Assembly: GCA_029834535.1 (NCBI GenBank)
Contig: JAQMWT010000543.1
Span: 1 to 63,967, forward strand
Direction: 5' to 3'
DNA from: Chrysophaeum taylorii
Taxonomy: Eukaryota; Sar; Pelagophyceae; Pelagomonadales; Pelagomonadaceae
Length of the DNA: 63,967 nt
The notes under the pieces were generated by a model. It saw nothing but the letters and a program-made list of their open reading frames with translations, did not search any database and was not told the DNA's origin. Shown one piece after another: positions 52,239 to 63,159 of this stretch (position 1 is its first letter; every line of letters starts with the position of its first letter). A program made the position numbers and the translations under genes.

Positions 52239-53588
52239 CTATGATGGGGGAAAATCAGACTGTGGCAACGTCAATGTCATAATCACAGGGCGAGGGTTGA
52301 GCATTAAATCAAAAGAAGAAGGGTTAGCAGCCTCAAATGCAGGAAAGGGACGTTGATTTTGCTGTTGAGGGCGTAGAGGGTAAGTATAAAACTGTTGGGT
52401 CGTTGGAGGACAAGGTTGAACCATTGGTTGAACCGTTGGAATCCCAGCCATGTTGGGAGCGTTGTCCCATTGACTCTGAACACTCAGCACCATCATGAAG
52501 GAAGGATTCGGCTGCTGCTGAACAGGTTGAGCAGCGGGAACAGCAACGAAGGGCGCATATGGTGGCGTACCATACGGCGATGGTCCATACACATGATGAT
52601 TTTGATGGTCACGACGAGAGTGTTGGCGTTGGGAACGGAATGGGCAGTATGCGGCGAAGTGCCCCAAGTTGTGACAGTCGTCACATTCGACGGAGTCGAG
52701 TCGGGTGTCACGCGGGTTGAACCGAATCAGTAACTGCTGTTGATCATGGTGACGATCGTTGTGGCGCGAACGGTCATCACGTCCACCACGTCCACGACCA
52801 CGGCCACGTCCACGTCCACGCGAAAACGGACGTTCTCTGCCTCGCCAGCGACCTCGGCCAGGAGAATCATGGTCACGGCCGCGGCCACGTCCACGATAGT
52901 AGGAACGGCCGCGGGCAGTATAGTTGGTGAGCGGAGGTGAGGCAGTAGAGAAGGGATATAGCGTCGTATTGTTGGTGGTCGGGTTCGGATGATGAAGCAA
53001 ATAGTTGCTCACTTGGGTATCTAAGTAATTTCGGAGCGAACGTAAATCCGAATAAGAAGCATCCGCAGCTTGGACTACATATGCGAAACTTGCATGAGTG
53101 AGTTGCTAAGGATATATTCCCGCATTTCTTGATCACTGAAAGGCACATCGGATTGCGCAGCATAATCACGTAGAAGAAGAACATAATGATCAACTTCGGT
53201 GAGGAATTTATCGAGCTCCTCCAAACCATAGGGGGCAGGAAGCTGATACAGCGCGATTTTGATAGCAAGCACACGTTGAGCTCCAAAGCCTTCAAACGAG
53301 CCTTCCAGATATTCCCGTAACTCGGCGATCTTACAAACTTGGCAACGAGCCATAGCACGTTTGCAATGTGGGCAAGAAGCATGCAATAAATATGCAACTG
53401 CCGAAAGCCACTCGCGTTGAGCATGCGCGTATTACTCTTGAGCTTCCGAGAGTTCCGTATTCTCCGGACGATACAGACGACGATGAACAGGGTCATCATC
53501 ATCATACTCGAGTTTGAGAGTCAGATGATCGACGTCGTTTGTTCCATAAACGCGACCATACGATGCTTCCAGACAGGCCAACCATCTG
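52239..53588 (-). pseudogene. Copia gag with RG-rich region and CCHC knuckle (CopF)
   Basis: The start near 53588 reads DGWPVWKHRMVAFMEQ, the typical copia gag N-terminal block. 53075-53386 continues (CPHCKRAMARCQVCKIAEL, LPAPYGLEELDKFLTEVDHY). 52239-53012 has an RGRGRGR-rich RNA-binding stretch and the zinc knuckle CDDCHNLGHFAAYC (C-x2-C-x4-H-x4-C). An in-frame stop lies near 53430 and a frameshift near 53060. Cop3 is inserted right at the gag start. Confidence 0.8.
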
Positions 53589-53992
53589 GAGAGATTCGAC
53601 CCTCTCCGGGTACATGGTAGAGACTGCGTGCAGTCTTAGGCGTGTACAGACCATTCCGCTTGTCATATGCTACTACACAAGGTAGGGATTTAAGCCGCCC
53701 TAACTCCTTAAGGGCATTAGGTCCCATAGAAGCGTTTACACTGACAACGATGAACGAAGCCTCTGTTAATTAAACAGACAACCCCGTACCTGACGGTACG
53801 AACCTGGAGGCCTACTCCATGTTGGAAAAGAGCTTCAGACTGGGTTCTTCATAGTCATGAAAATATATAATTGCGGAAGGGTAAGGAAGGACAGCAGGAA
53901 CGAGGGAAAGCCGCATTACCCGGAGAAAACCCTCGTGTAGAGATAGATGTGAAATGTTCCAGTGTCGCACACATAAAAGTGTAGCTCTCTGG
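53589..53992 (-). repeat. 3' LTR of Cop3
   Basis: 404 bp, GAGAGATTCGACCCTCTCC at the left to GTAGCTCTCTGG at the right, matching the Cop2 LTR end to end. CCCCCTCAACG follows at the right as the complement of the polypurine tract. The left flank is ATCTG. Confidence 0.85.
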
Positions 53993-54110
53993 ACCCCCTC
54001 AACGTGTGAAAACGGTTTATGCATTTCAGTCGTTCTTGAAGCGGAACTTGCGCAATATACATGAGAACAGCGAACAGTGGAACAAACAACAGCAGAACAG
54101 GACAAATTGA

Positions 54111-55460
54111 TTATGATGTCGAGCGTGTTGTGATGTTGCGCAAAACAGCTGTATCGGTATCCACAACATCAGATGTGTGGTCCAATCCATCCTCGCTATT
54201 ATCGTCCAGTTCCTTTAACTCTGGGGAAGACGAATTATGATCATCAGAGGATAGGTCGCTTGCAGTGTTGGTATTGTGTGTAGTCATTGCATCACTCGAG
54301 GTGACCAAGGGTGACATGACAGACGAAAGGAAAGACATAGCAGCATCTGGTGTAAGAGCGTGTAGACCCAACGCAGGAATAACACGATCATGTGCATCAG
54401 ACATAGCTGTGTGGAGGTGATGAGCTGCTGCGTCGATTTGAACTCGCTGTGCCCAATTATACGTATCTGGAGGGAGCTGTCCAATAGACGAGATAAGCGA
54501 CCGAGAAATGATTTGGACAAATACAGCCGAGGTCGGTATTATGGTGTTCTGATGCATTTGAAGACCTGACAAAATGTTATCTAACAAAGAGACATGTTTA
54601 ATGTTCTCGGTCACTTGAGTATTAAGGGTCTCGTAGGTTTCTTGCATCTGTGTGAGAGACGTTAGAGCAAGCGATAGTTGATGTTCTCGTGCCATCAATT
54701 GCTGTTCGGTGTTAGTGAGACGTAGAGATAAAGACCGAATCTCTTCTTTTAATTGGCGTAGGGATTCAGCCATATTGTCGTTAGCTTTATCTGGCGTGGG
54801 CTCAGCGGGTGGATTATCGATTGGCGCTGATGACACATCTTCAGAAGGGGTATTATTAGTGAAAGTGTCAATGATATGGGATGGGTTGCCAATTTGAATT
54901 AACGCATTTTAAAATGCTAGTTGTTGATTAGGTGGAAGTTGGTGAAAGTAGTGTAGCGTTGGCGGTACCGTCTCGGAAGAAGTTGCGTCAAGTTGATGAA
55001 GACATATCGTTAACAAAGCGTTCGATGAGCACGCTAAGTAACTCCTCAGGATTGGTAACTACGCAGGTTTTATCTTCCACCGATTGTAACAAAGACCAAG
55101 CTGCCACAAGAATCTCAAGCTTTACACTCGAAATGAAGGGCAGCTGCAGTAAGAGCATGGTGTTAGCGTCAGGGTTGACGAGAATTTCAGAAGCATCAAC
55201 GTTATGGGATGTTGCAGTCTGCATGATTGCCTCTTTGAGCAGCTTGTGAATAGCAATGGACTTTCCAAGGCGGAGGACTATAGCGTGGTTATGTGGGCAG
55301 CTGGATCATTATAACAAGAGAGTTGGAAGGGCTGCTGATTATTGCGAATTAACGCTATCCCATGATTCGACAAGTTACACATCACACAAATCAACAAAAA
55401 GAAAGGGCGCGGTACATCGAAGCAATGCGATGCATGTTGCTCAGACGCGAGATGATCCTC
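54111..55460 (-). pseudogene. ORF3 C-terminal half (Cop3)
   Basis: 54111-54836 is an open frame of 241 codons: LRQLKEEIRSLSLRLTNTEQ with heptad repeats (coiled coil, residues about 20-90), IPTSAVFVQIISRSLISS, VIPALGLHALTPDAAMSFLS and an acidic Ser/Asp tail ending LRNITTRSTS. 54988-55224 supplies the preceding block (KLEILVAAWSLLQSVEDK, NPEELLSVLIERFVND). Frames change near 54840-54990 and 55225-55460. Confidence 0.7.
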
Positions 55461-55466
55461 AATAAC

Positions 55467-56126
55467 TTAGCGAATCCTGTCCGTTTTAAGCTCATCTTCA
55501 GTACAGATGATGACACGAGGGGTGTGCCCGGCCGGCATCTCAGTTTTGTTGTAGCACTTTGTACACGCCACATGCACTTTGACAACCCCTTTAATATGTG
55601 GAAAGCGGTGAAAGCGAATGCCTTCATAAGGAGATATAGCGGGGGCATTCCGAATGCGCTTTGTTTTGACGCACAGCAGTGAACTAAGATATTGGATATC
55701 GTCCACAAAGTCTGTCTGTTGTGCTTCGGTAAGCAGCTGCTGCACAGACTTAAGCCAACACTGAGGATTCTTATGCTGAGGGATGAGGAAGTTTGGCGGG
55801 GATGCACCAAGGGCGGATGTGTTCCCTGACATCATCGCAAGTGCGTCAAATTTGCAATGTTTAAACAGGAAATACTCAGACTTTGATGGTTGCGATTTAT
55901 ACGGTTGTTGGACAGTTGCCTTGGGTGCCTTAGGCGCAACGGGCGTAGATTGATGTCCTTGAGCCACCGACAAATAGGTTTGATGTTTCCGATTAGGGGA
56001 ACTAGTCGGTGCAGCGCTTGGAGTTAGAGCATTAAAAGGTGGGGATAGTGACAGTGCACCACCACGACCACGGTTCTGGGTAGAATGGCGCCGGCTCGCA
56101 GCATCTTTGTTTTTAGTGGGATTCAT
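55467..56126 (-). pseudogene. ORF3 N-terminal half (Cop3)
   Basis: 219 codons from ATG: MNPTKNKDAASRRHSTQNRG, FNALTPS, YFLFKHCKFDALAMMSGN, PPNFLIPQHKNPQCW, LLCVKTKRIRNAP, YEGIRFHRFPHIKGVVKVH, ACTKC. It stops at DELKTDRIR and homology resumes in another frame. It sits 115 bp after the RNase H stop, the same spacing as CopA and Cop2. Confidence 0.75.
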
Positions 56127-56241
56127 CGTGAAAGAATATCCACATCACATCTTTCATTGCATTTCACATTGTAGCGAGTCAGTATTCCTTTGCATAGCAG
56201 GGTTAGTTTAAAGTCATTTCGGACATAACGAAGGGTAAGGA

Positions 56242-56990
56242 TTAACCATCTTGTTGAGCTATGGGTTGTTGTAAGCCGAGTAACGTGCGAAATCGGCTGA
56301 AGAGCGGAGCTCTAAAGGGTTTAGTAAATCCATCGGCGATATTGTGGGTACCGGAAACATGATGTTGACGTATACGTTCTAACTGTACGTAGTCGCGAAT
56401 ACGGAACCAGCGTGTGCTGATAACTTTGGCCTTAGTCGCACTGTCGGGATGGTTGGGAAGATGAATAGCAGAGGCAGAGTCTCCCAGTATAGGACTGTTA
56501 CGTATGAACGACATGTCCGATGGGAGGGAATTGTCATGAGCATCATAATCTAGTAGCAAGTCTTTCCCTGAAGGTTGGCGGAGATAGAAGTGAGGATTCA
56601 TGGCGAATGCCATTTCTGTTAACAATTTGCGTAACCAGACCACATCATCGGCACACATATTAAGGGCGATAAGTTCACTCTCATGCGTAGAAGTAGCTGT
56701 AATAGGCTGCAACTTAGACTTCCAAGTGATGAGAGAACCAAACAAAAAGATAGCGTAACCGGTTGTAGATTTGCGGTCTTGTTCATAAGAGGGTGCATTA
56801 TCGGCATCTACGAACGCGACCAGTGGATCAAAATTACCTGAATTTACTTGTTCTTTAGTGTAATCCAACACGGTGGCCATGTCAGTACGATTACAGATAA
56901 GAAGTGGTCCATTAGAGCGGAAGAACCAGAGTAGTACCAGAGGCGAAGATTGCGATTTTCAGGCTTGCGCGAGTAGCGGAGCGTTCCTGT
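56242..56990 (-). pseudogene. Copia RNase H (Cop3)
   Basis: 212-codon frame: DPLVAFVDADNAPSYEQD, KSTTGYAIFLFGSLITWK, ATSTHESELIALNMC, LGDSASAIHLPN, RWFRIRDYVQLERI and HNIADGFTKPF. It is intact as a domain. Upstream (56881-56990) KPENRNLRLWYYSGSSALM joins directly to RT sequence, so the region with the YVDD-type motif is deleted. Confidence 0.85.
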
Positions 56991-58494
56991 TAGTACTTAC
57001 ACATGTGTCTGTTCGAAATCGTGTATAGCCTAATGAATCAAAGAAGCCGTTTATGGTTTGATTCCAAAGGGCAGGGCCCTGACGTAAGCCATAGAGAGAT
57101 TTAAGTAGCTTTGGGAGACGACGGCCTAGGTATTTAGTGTCTTCGGGATCAAGAAGGTAAATGCCTGGTGGCAGTTTGACATAGACATGAGAATCGATGG
57201 GAGCTTGAACAAAAGCGTTAGGGACGTCGACATGGTAGACTGGAAGTCGCAGATGAGCTGCTAGCGCCATAACACAACGGATGCCAGTAAGCTGTGCCAT
57301 AGGGCTGAATGTGTTGAAAAAATCGGTGCCCAGAGAGGCTACGAATCCTCGTAAGACTAGGCGTGCTTTATGTTTAATGTACTGACCAGCAGCGTTGGTT
57401 TTTATACGTAGGACGAGGCGGGTGTCAATAGGCTTTGAGTTGACCATTGGCAACGCTAGTTTAAAGCAGCCAAACTTAACAATATCAAAAATCTCCTTGG
57501 AGATGGCAGCAACATAAGCTTTGCGATCAGCGTCGGAGAGACCTTTGAGGGAGCTCAACTCATATTCATCAATTTTGATATCTTTGGCTAGAATCTTGTA
57601 CTCGTCCGAACCAACCGTGCTGGGATCATGAGTCGTCGTCAGATGAGTAATCGCGTAAGAAGCGACATTATCGTGCAGATGAGTGTGATCGGAATCTTCG
57701 ACGAGTTGAACAACTAGTAGAGGAGCATCACCAAGGTGGGCCTCAATGTAATGCGATTGCACGGTGATATAGTCTTCGATGGCGGAGATATGAGGCTCGG
57801 AGGCACCATAAGAAGCGTCATTATGATCCAAAATGGAGTGGGGCGTGAACAAAGCATAAACATATTGAGCGGGAGGAACTTGAAAGGCGTGAGCATGTTC
57901 AGAAATTAAATGAACGAGAGCTCGAGGGAGGTGAAAGTCTGCAAGGTTGGTGTCGTCGCAGAAGTGAACACGACGAGCATCAGGCGATGGGTGGCTATGG
58001 CTCCTATGACACATAACTGAAGAGGACTGTGAGATCGCTTGGTGCACATGGTGATGAAGGGATGGTGTAAATTCCCCCTCTGGAGGTATAGCCGTCAAGT
58101 GGATGCCAGGAGCAAGATGAAGGGAGTGGAGGGTGGGGTCGCAGAAGGTTGTGTACTGCTTCGAGAGGTCATACTTGAAGTCGGCAAGCGTACCACCGGC
58201 GTGTTTATAAGCGGCAACAGTAGGCGAGGCAATGCGAGTAAGAACATCCGTGAGATTGGTTTTGCGACGAGGCTGAGGGTGATGAGGACCACGGGTGAGA
58301 CGTAGGACATCCTGGGAATAGAGAGACCGATAAGATGGGAAAAGTGGCAAAGTGTTGGAAGACACGTCAGATGTAGGTGTGGTGACGGAAGCAGCGGCGG
58401 GTGCAGAAGCAGCTGGAGCACATGCGGGAGCGGGAGAAGGAGCATGGAAATGAGAAGAAGAGGTCCCCCTCGCATCGTCAGTGTCGGTCGGCAT
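56959..58494 (-). pseudogene. Integrase extension and RT N-terminal half (Cop3)
   Basis: 511-codon open frame: proline/alanine-rich extension, RALVHLISEHAHAFQVPPAQ, DEYELSSLKGLSDADRKAYV, PIDTRLVLRIKTNAAGQY, LGTDFFNTFSPMAQLTGIR, YHVDVPNAFVQAPIDSHVYV, SLYGLRQGPALWNQTINGFF. It ends at DTCVST, where the deletion begins. This is the longest pol frame in the Cop1-Cop4 lineage here. Confidence 0.85.
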
Positions 58495-59460
58495 AGCATT
58501 CCCCCTCTGTGCCGCATCATGGGGGGTGCTGTGAACAGAGAAGGGAATGTCGGGTGAAGGTGCGGGAGGTGGATGCTGTTCATAATCGGGTGAAGATTTA
58601 GAAATAAGATGAGGAAAAGTCTCAGGGTAGAGGAAATGCGGACTTGACCATTCTCGGGATTAAGGACAACATCGGCTAAATGATTAACATGGGGTGTTAT
58701 TAAAGGGCTTATAACGTTAGCACCACATAAGTAGATGTAGGGACGACATCGGGGTTCATATTTATGAAATTCGTTAGGTTCCAAATGCAGATAACAAACA
58801 GAACCAAAAGGTTTGAGGTAGTTCTGTTGGGGAACATTACATGGGTATAACAAAACTTGTTGGGGGCTTAGGACTTTATTGTAAATACGTTCGAGGGAAA
58901 CGTTAGGGAGGAGATTATACGATTGGATGGCATGTATAACAGCCCACGGGTAGTGTGGTGCCGGATCTGTTAGGGGGTGACCTTTATAGGATACATTAAG
59001 CATATGCCGGTGTCGTGTAGACGCGGCAGTGGCTATGTGACCAACAGCGGCTTCTACTTCATGATTAAAGACATGTAAGTAAGGGGGGAACGCGGACATG
59101 TTAATACCATGCTCCACACGAAAGGGGATTGTAACATGCTGAGATAAATAGGGTTTAAAGGAATCACAATATATTTGTTTGAGTTGTACATGAACATAAG
59201 TAGAGCAAAAATTGCGGACAAACTCAAGGGCGTTACAAAATTCGCTGGAGTTAGTGCTACGACAAAAGTACACTAACAAAAATTTAGAAATGAGACATTT
59301 AAAAACAATGATATGTCGAAAGGATCCCCATTCTGAGAGAACGGATACGTAACCACCGTCACATGCCCAGGCTTCACCAGGTTGAAAAACTTTTTCGAAT
59401 GATGGTTGCTTGGTAAGGTGATGTGGATGAGGAAATCGTATTTTATGAATCGTACAATCC
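58495..59460 (-). pseudogene. Copia integrase core (Cop3)
   Basis: 58095-59279 covers IYCDSFKPYLSQH, FNHEVEAAVGHIATAASTR, YPWAVIHAIQSYNLLPNVSL and FHKYEPRCRPYIYLCGANVI, with a frameshift near 58640. The first catalytic Asp block (ACDGGYVSVLSEWG) lies near 59330-59370 in another frame. Cop4 interrupts it at 59460 within the zinc-binding region. Confidence 0.8.
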
Positions 59461-59774
59461 TGCAGAGAAATCTGCTGCCTCTTACCCTTATCCGTCCGTT
59501 GAGAGCGTGATCTCTTCCTTACCCTTCTTCTTCCTTTCTACACAATCAAATAGTCCTCTGATTTGTGCCTACACTCATCATCACGGTCTAGCGCGTCCCG
59601 AGGTATGTGTCACTATACACTTTACCTTTCTCGTGTAGTTCTAGATGCCGCCTGTCGTGTTCTGAGGATGTAGGGAACATACCTTTTCATTCCCCGAGTT
59701 AAATACTCCCAGAAGTTCATGATGAGACGGGATGGTTTCCCAGGTGACTTACTACTGCTTGCTAATGCTCTGCA
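59461..59774 (+). repeat. 5' LTR of Cop4
   Basis: 314 bp from TGCAGAG to CTCTGCA, a 7-bp terminal inverted repeat with standard TG...CA ends, followed at once by the PBS. The sequence differs from the Cop2 LTR family although the coding regions are related. The candidate target duplication is AATCC (59456-59460); the other side is outside the window. Confidence 0.8.
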
Positions 59775-59788
59775 GGTTATGGGCCCAG
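59775..59788 (+). other. Primer-binding site of Cop4
   Basis: GGTTATGGGCCCAG, adjacent to the LTR end, is complementary to the initiator tRNA-Met anticodon stem-loop. It is identical to the Cop2 PBS. 59789-60295 is a leader without a recognised gene. Confidence 0.85.
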
Positions 59789-60295
59789 GCGGGTCCCTGA
59801 GAAGCCATGTGTTAAAACGTGCACGTAACCTATGGGTATTGGGTCGTTACCGCGCCGACACAGCCTCGCCACGAAAACACACTTGTAAATACAACGCCAT
59901 TACCATTGGGCTGTATATAATACTTTTTTGCACACGTGATCGTGTAACCTTGTGTGCACCTGTTCGTAGCATCGTATTGTCATGTCAATGTTGATGTGTG
60001 TGTAATTGGCTAACCTGTACTTTTGCACACATGTTATGGAATATTTTGGTTACGTCCACTCGTACATTCCATGGCAATGCACTTAACAAGCTCCTTGCGA
60101 GCACCAAAAATAACCAGCTGCCTGAGTGACTACGCTTAGCGACACTACTCTGGACTCACAGCTTGCACAGTCGTCAAATAGACATCTCTCCATCGAAAAC
60201 GATGAATGTACATAGACACCGATAGACAGACCCCCTTAGAATGTCTAGACAGTGTCAACTGCGTGACTGGACCCACAGGTTCCCCGTCAACTGCT

Positions 60296-61960
60296 ATGGC
60301 AGAACACGCAGCACGAGCCGCACCCAAGGCGATCACAGGTGCGGATATACTGAAGCTCGAAGCTCCTGTAGTTGAGTTTCTTAACAAAGGAAATCGATTT
60401 CGGCTTCAGACTCGCAAGGTATCCTTGCAAATCAAACACATTAAGCAATTATTACGGTCCAGTCATGCCGATGCTTTCCTCGAGTACGACTCATACGAAG
60501 CATATACTCGGTCATGCAAGGACTACGAGATCATCCGGAATCAAATTCTCGATCGCGTTTTCCTGGAATGGAAGACCGATAGGGCTGCTGATCTCCGTTT
60601 AGCTGTTGATGAATTGCCCCCGGAGTATCAGGAATGGCATTTCACCAACGAAGCTTTCCCCCACTTACCTGATGCAGAAGTAGCTCAGCTAGCTACTGTC
60701 TGTTACGACTATGAAGTCAAGGCATTACGTCTTGAAATCGACGCTCGTTTCTTATAAGAGGAACGAATTTTAAATCGCGCGCACCCGAAGGCACTAGCTT
60801 TCGACACCCGTGTTCGTGCCCCTGTTACCATGTTTTTGTTAACTGCTGCTGACTGGCACACTTATCAGAACACGTACGCTACATTCTTGCATACTTACTT
60901 CAATCTTGAAAGTGTTGGAAAACCGGCACTTGCGGCCTGGCCCGCCATCAGTGAGGTATACAACAAAAGTTATTTACCCAACAAGGCTCGAGCTATTATG
61001 CTCATCGCCTTTAGTCACTACGAGTCTGTTACGACTACTGACGTGTCCTATTTGAAACAGCAATTTAACTCTGTTGTTTATAATCCTAACTGGTATGTCC
61101 ATGTATTTATCGAAGCTGTCCTAGCATTTAGGCAACTCTCTTACCAACTTAACCAGGAAGAGACTGACCTTCAATTCGACTTTGGCACTCTTTGTATAAA
61201 AATCTATGAAGAGATACATCGGCATTATGCCGATAATACCAGCAACAACCGTTACGATCGTGGTTGGGTAGATTGGTGTTATATGTACGAAACCCGATCT
61301 TCATCTCGGCCTGTGCCAGAAGCTGAACGATTGTGTCACCCTACCAACCCTAGCTACATTTTAGAATACGCATTAGACCTTTACAGTGTCGTATCAAGTG
61401 GGTCGAACAAAAGACGTTTAGAACGCCCTGTTTCTTGGCAACCCTATGTCGAAGGTTTATCATCTCAACCAAAGCCAAAGTTACTACTTACAAACACTTT
61501 GGACTCATCAGACAAAAGTCTGACTCAAACTGCTAACACACTCGCCTTCATCACTCCGTCCCAACCTGGTACATCTTCCACGTTTAATGCTAGACGCTTG
61601 CGTAACTCTAATGGTGCTCGCCAGCCTTTCTCTCGCAGCGATTTATCGTATTATCGTCCTGGTTATTCTTACGTCACCAAGAAAACTGCCGGACAGTCCC
61701 ATGACCGTCCAATTTACCCCCGCACTTTTGACAGGTCCTCTCGGTCTAACATGAAATTATTAGATCGAACAAACCACACCTTAAACACCCTGCGAGAACC
61801 GTGTAGTGAACTTATACTCCCTGAAAACCAAAAACATCAGATTCCTCCAAAATCTTCTTTTCCGAAACCAAAGCGACTCTCCTAGATAATGATACCACGG
61901 CTCAGCTACAACAGAATATCGACAAGTTATTCGAGACTCTATTACAATCAGCTGACATTC
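60296..61960 (+). pseudogene. Gag of Cop4
   Basis: The ATG at 60296 (MAEHAARAAPKAITGAD) is chosen over 60206 because Cop2 gag starts at the matching place. DAFLEYDSYEAYTR and PEYQEWHFTNEAFPHLPD follow. A single TAA at 60755-60757 interrupts an otherwise continuous frame that goes on with MFLLTAADWHTYQNTYATFL, PNKARAIMLIAFSHYES, NNRYDRGWVDWCYMYETR, RLERPVSWQPYVEGLS and FNARRLRNSNGARQPFSR. The frame shifts near 61800. No zinc knuckle is visible. Structural particle protein by position. Confidence 0.75.
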
Positions 61961-63126
61961 TGTCAACGAAATCTACTGAGGACAACCGTAGTTTACTTCG
62001 TCTAAACGAACAGCTCATGTTTGCAGAAGACATCATTTATGATGCAGACGTTCATCTATCCTCGACCGAAAAGTCGTTAAACTACGTGGAGCCACAACAC
62101 CATACTGTTGTTACTGCACCCACCCCAAAGGCAACTCCTCCTACTACAAACACGCAGGGTGATTCTTCCAATACAGTGTCTAACCTCATTACCGCTTCCG
62201 CCATCTCGGCTTCACCACCAGCATTATTGTCCTCGCTATCTTCACAGGTCCAATCTGCCCTCAACCTACCATCACAAGCCGAAACCAAAAGGGATGCCGA
62301 TCATACTTCGCTATCGTCATTTGATGAAAAGCACGGCATGGCTGATGAGGCTGACGAACCATCACCACCTGTTCAACCGATCATTATTCCAACGAACCTG
62401 TTAATGCTGGAGAATTTCTTTACCGCTAGTCTCTCCACTGCTTGCCCACATTCGGAAAACGCCTTCCTCACCAACTACATGAAGGTAAACAGCGTCCCTC
62501 CACATTGCTCTTTCCTATATTTTGACTCTTGTGCTACCATCTCATTGATGTCCACCTGCGATTTCGCTATACCCAATCATATAATACCATTGGACTCTAA
62601 GTACGCTCCGATTGTTATTCAGACGGCAACAGGACAACAACGGGCATCACACATGATGTTAACACGTAACATTGTTGTTCCCCTACCAGATCATCCACAA
62701 GTTGGCTATGTTAAGATCGACTTCGCTTTATGTCTTCAGCCAGTGCATGACCGACATCTCGATATCCTGAGCATGCTCGAGTGGAACCATACGAATCTGA
62801 CCACTGTGTTCAATGATCGAGCTGAGCCAAAGCTCAGCGCTGTCACGAGCCGCATAGACAAAGATGTACGTATACCCATATATTATGTAGCAGCTAATTT
62901 ACCTGCTCTCCCTTGTCTCACTTACAACATCGCGCGCGACAAGCGGCTGGAACTTCGCTCTCTCGCATTTCCCCTCAAGCGATACCATGAAAACAGGGAT
63001 CTACTGGCATACTACAACTACCTACTCCAAAGAGTTTTACCAGATCGGCCGTGGATTTGCCCTTTGGTTCTCAATCTTCGGAAACAGAACAAATTTGTTC
63101 AGCAAAATACGCAGCCATTAACTTGA
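61961..63126 (+). CDS. Gag C-terminus and aspartic protease (Cop4)
   Basis: Open from about 61830 in this frame; the first ATG is at 62017. A Ser/Thr-rich stretch is followed by HSENAFLTNYMK, LYFDSCATISLMSTCDFAIP (active site D-S-C-A), QTATGQQRASHMMLTRNIV, GYVKIDFALCL and LELRSLAFPLKRY. It ends LVLNLRKQNKFVQQNTQPLT and UGA, followed by CUA. The methyltransferase is in the same frame 57 bases on, after a further UAG at 63157-63159. Confidence 0.75.
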
Positions 63127-63159
63127 CTACTCTCACGCCCAGTGTTTCTCTCACAATAG

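Larger units (their letters stand above)
53589..59460 (-). mobile_element. Cop3: copia element, 3' part with ORF3
   Basis: 3' LTR, PPT, ORF3, RNase H, RT, integrase up to the point where Cop4 inserted (59460/59461). It is the closest relative of Cop2 in the window. Its RT has a deletion that removes the catalytic motif. The methyltransferase, protease, gag and 5' LTR should lie beyond Cop4, outside the window. Confidence 0.8.

Noticed and set aside
54111..56126. ORF3 as a retroviral-type envelope gene
   Set aside because: No signal peptide, hydrophobic fusion segment or membrane anchor is visible; the protein is basic, cysteine-paired and coiled-coil.
63124..63159. An intron between protease and methyltransferase in Cop4
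   Set aside because: The two frames are the same and only about 57 bp apart; Cop2 has no suitable splice signals there. Stop readthrough or decay is simpler.
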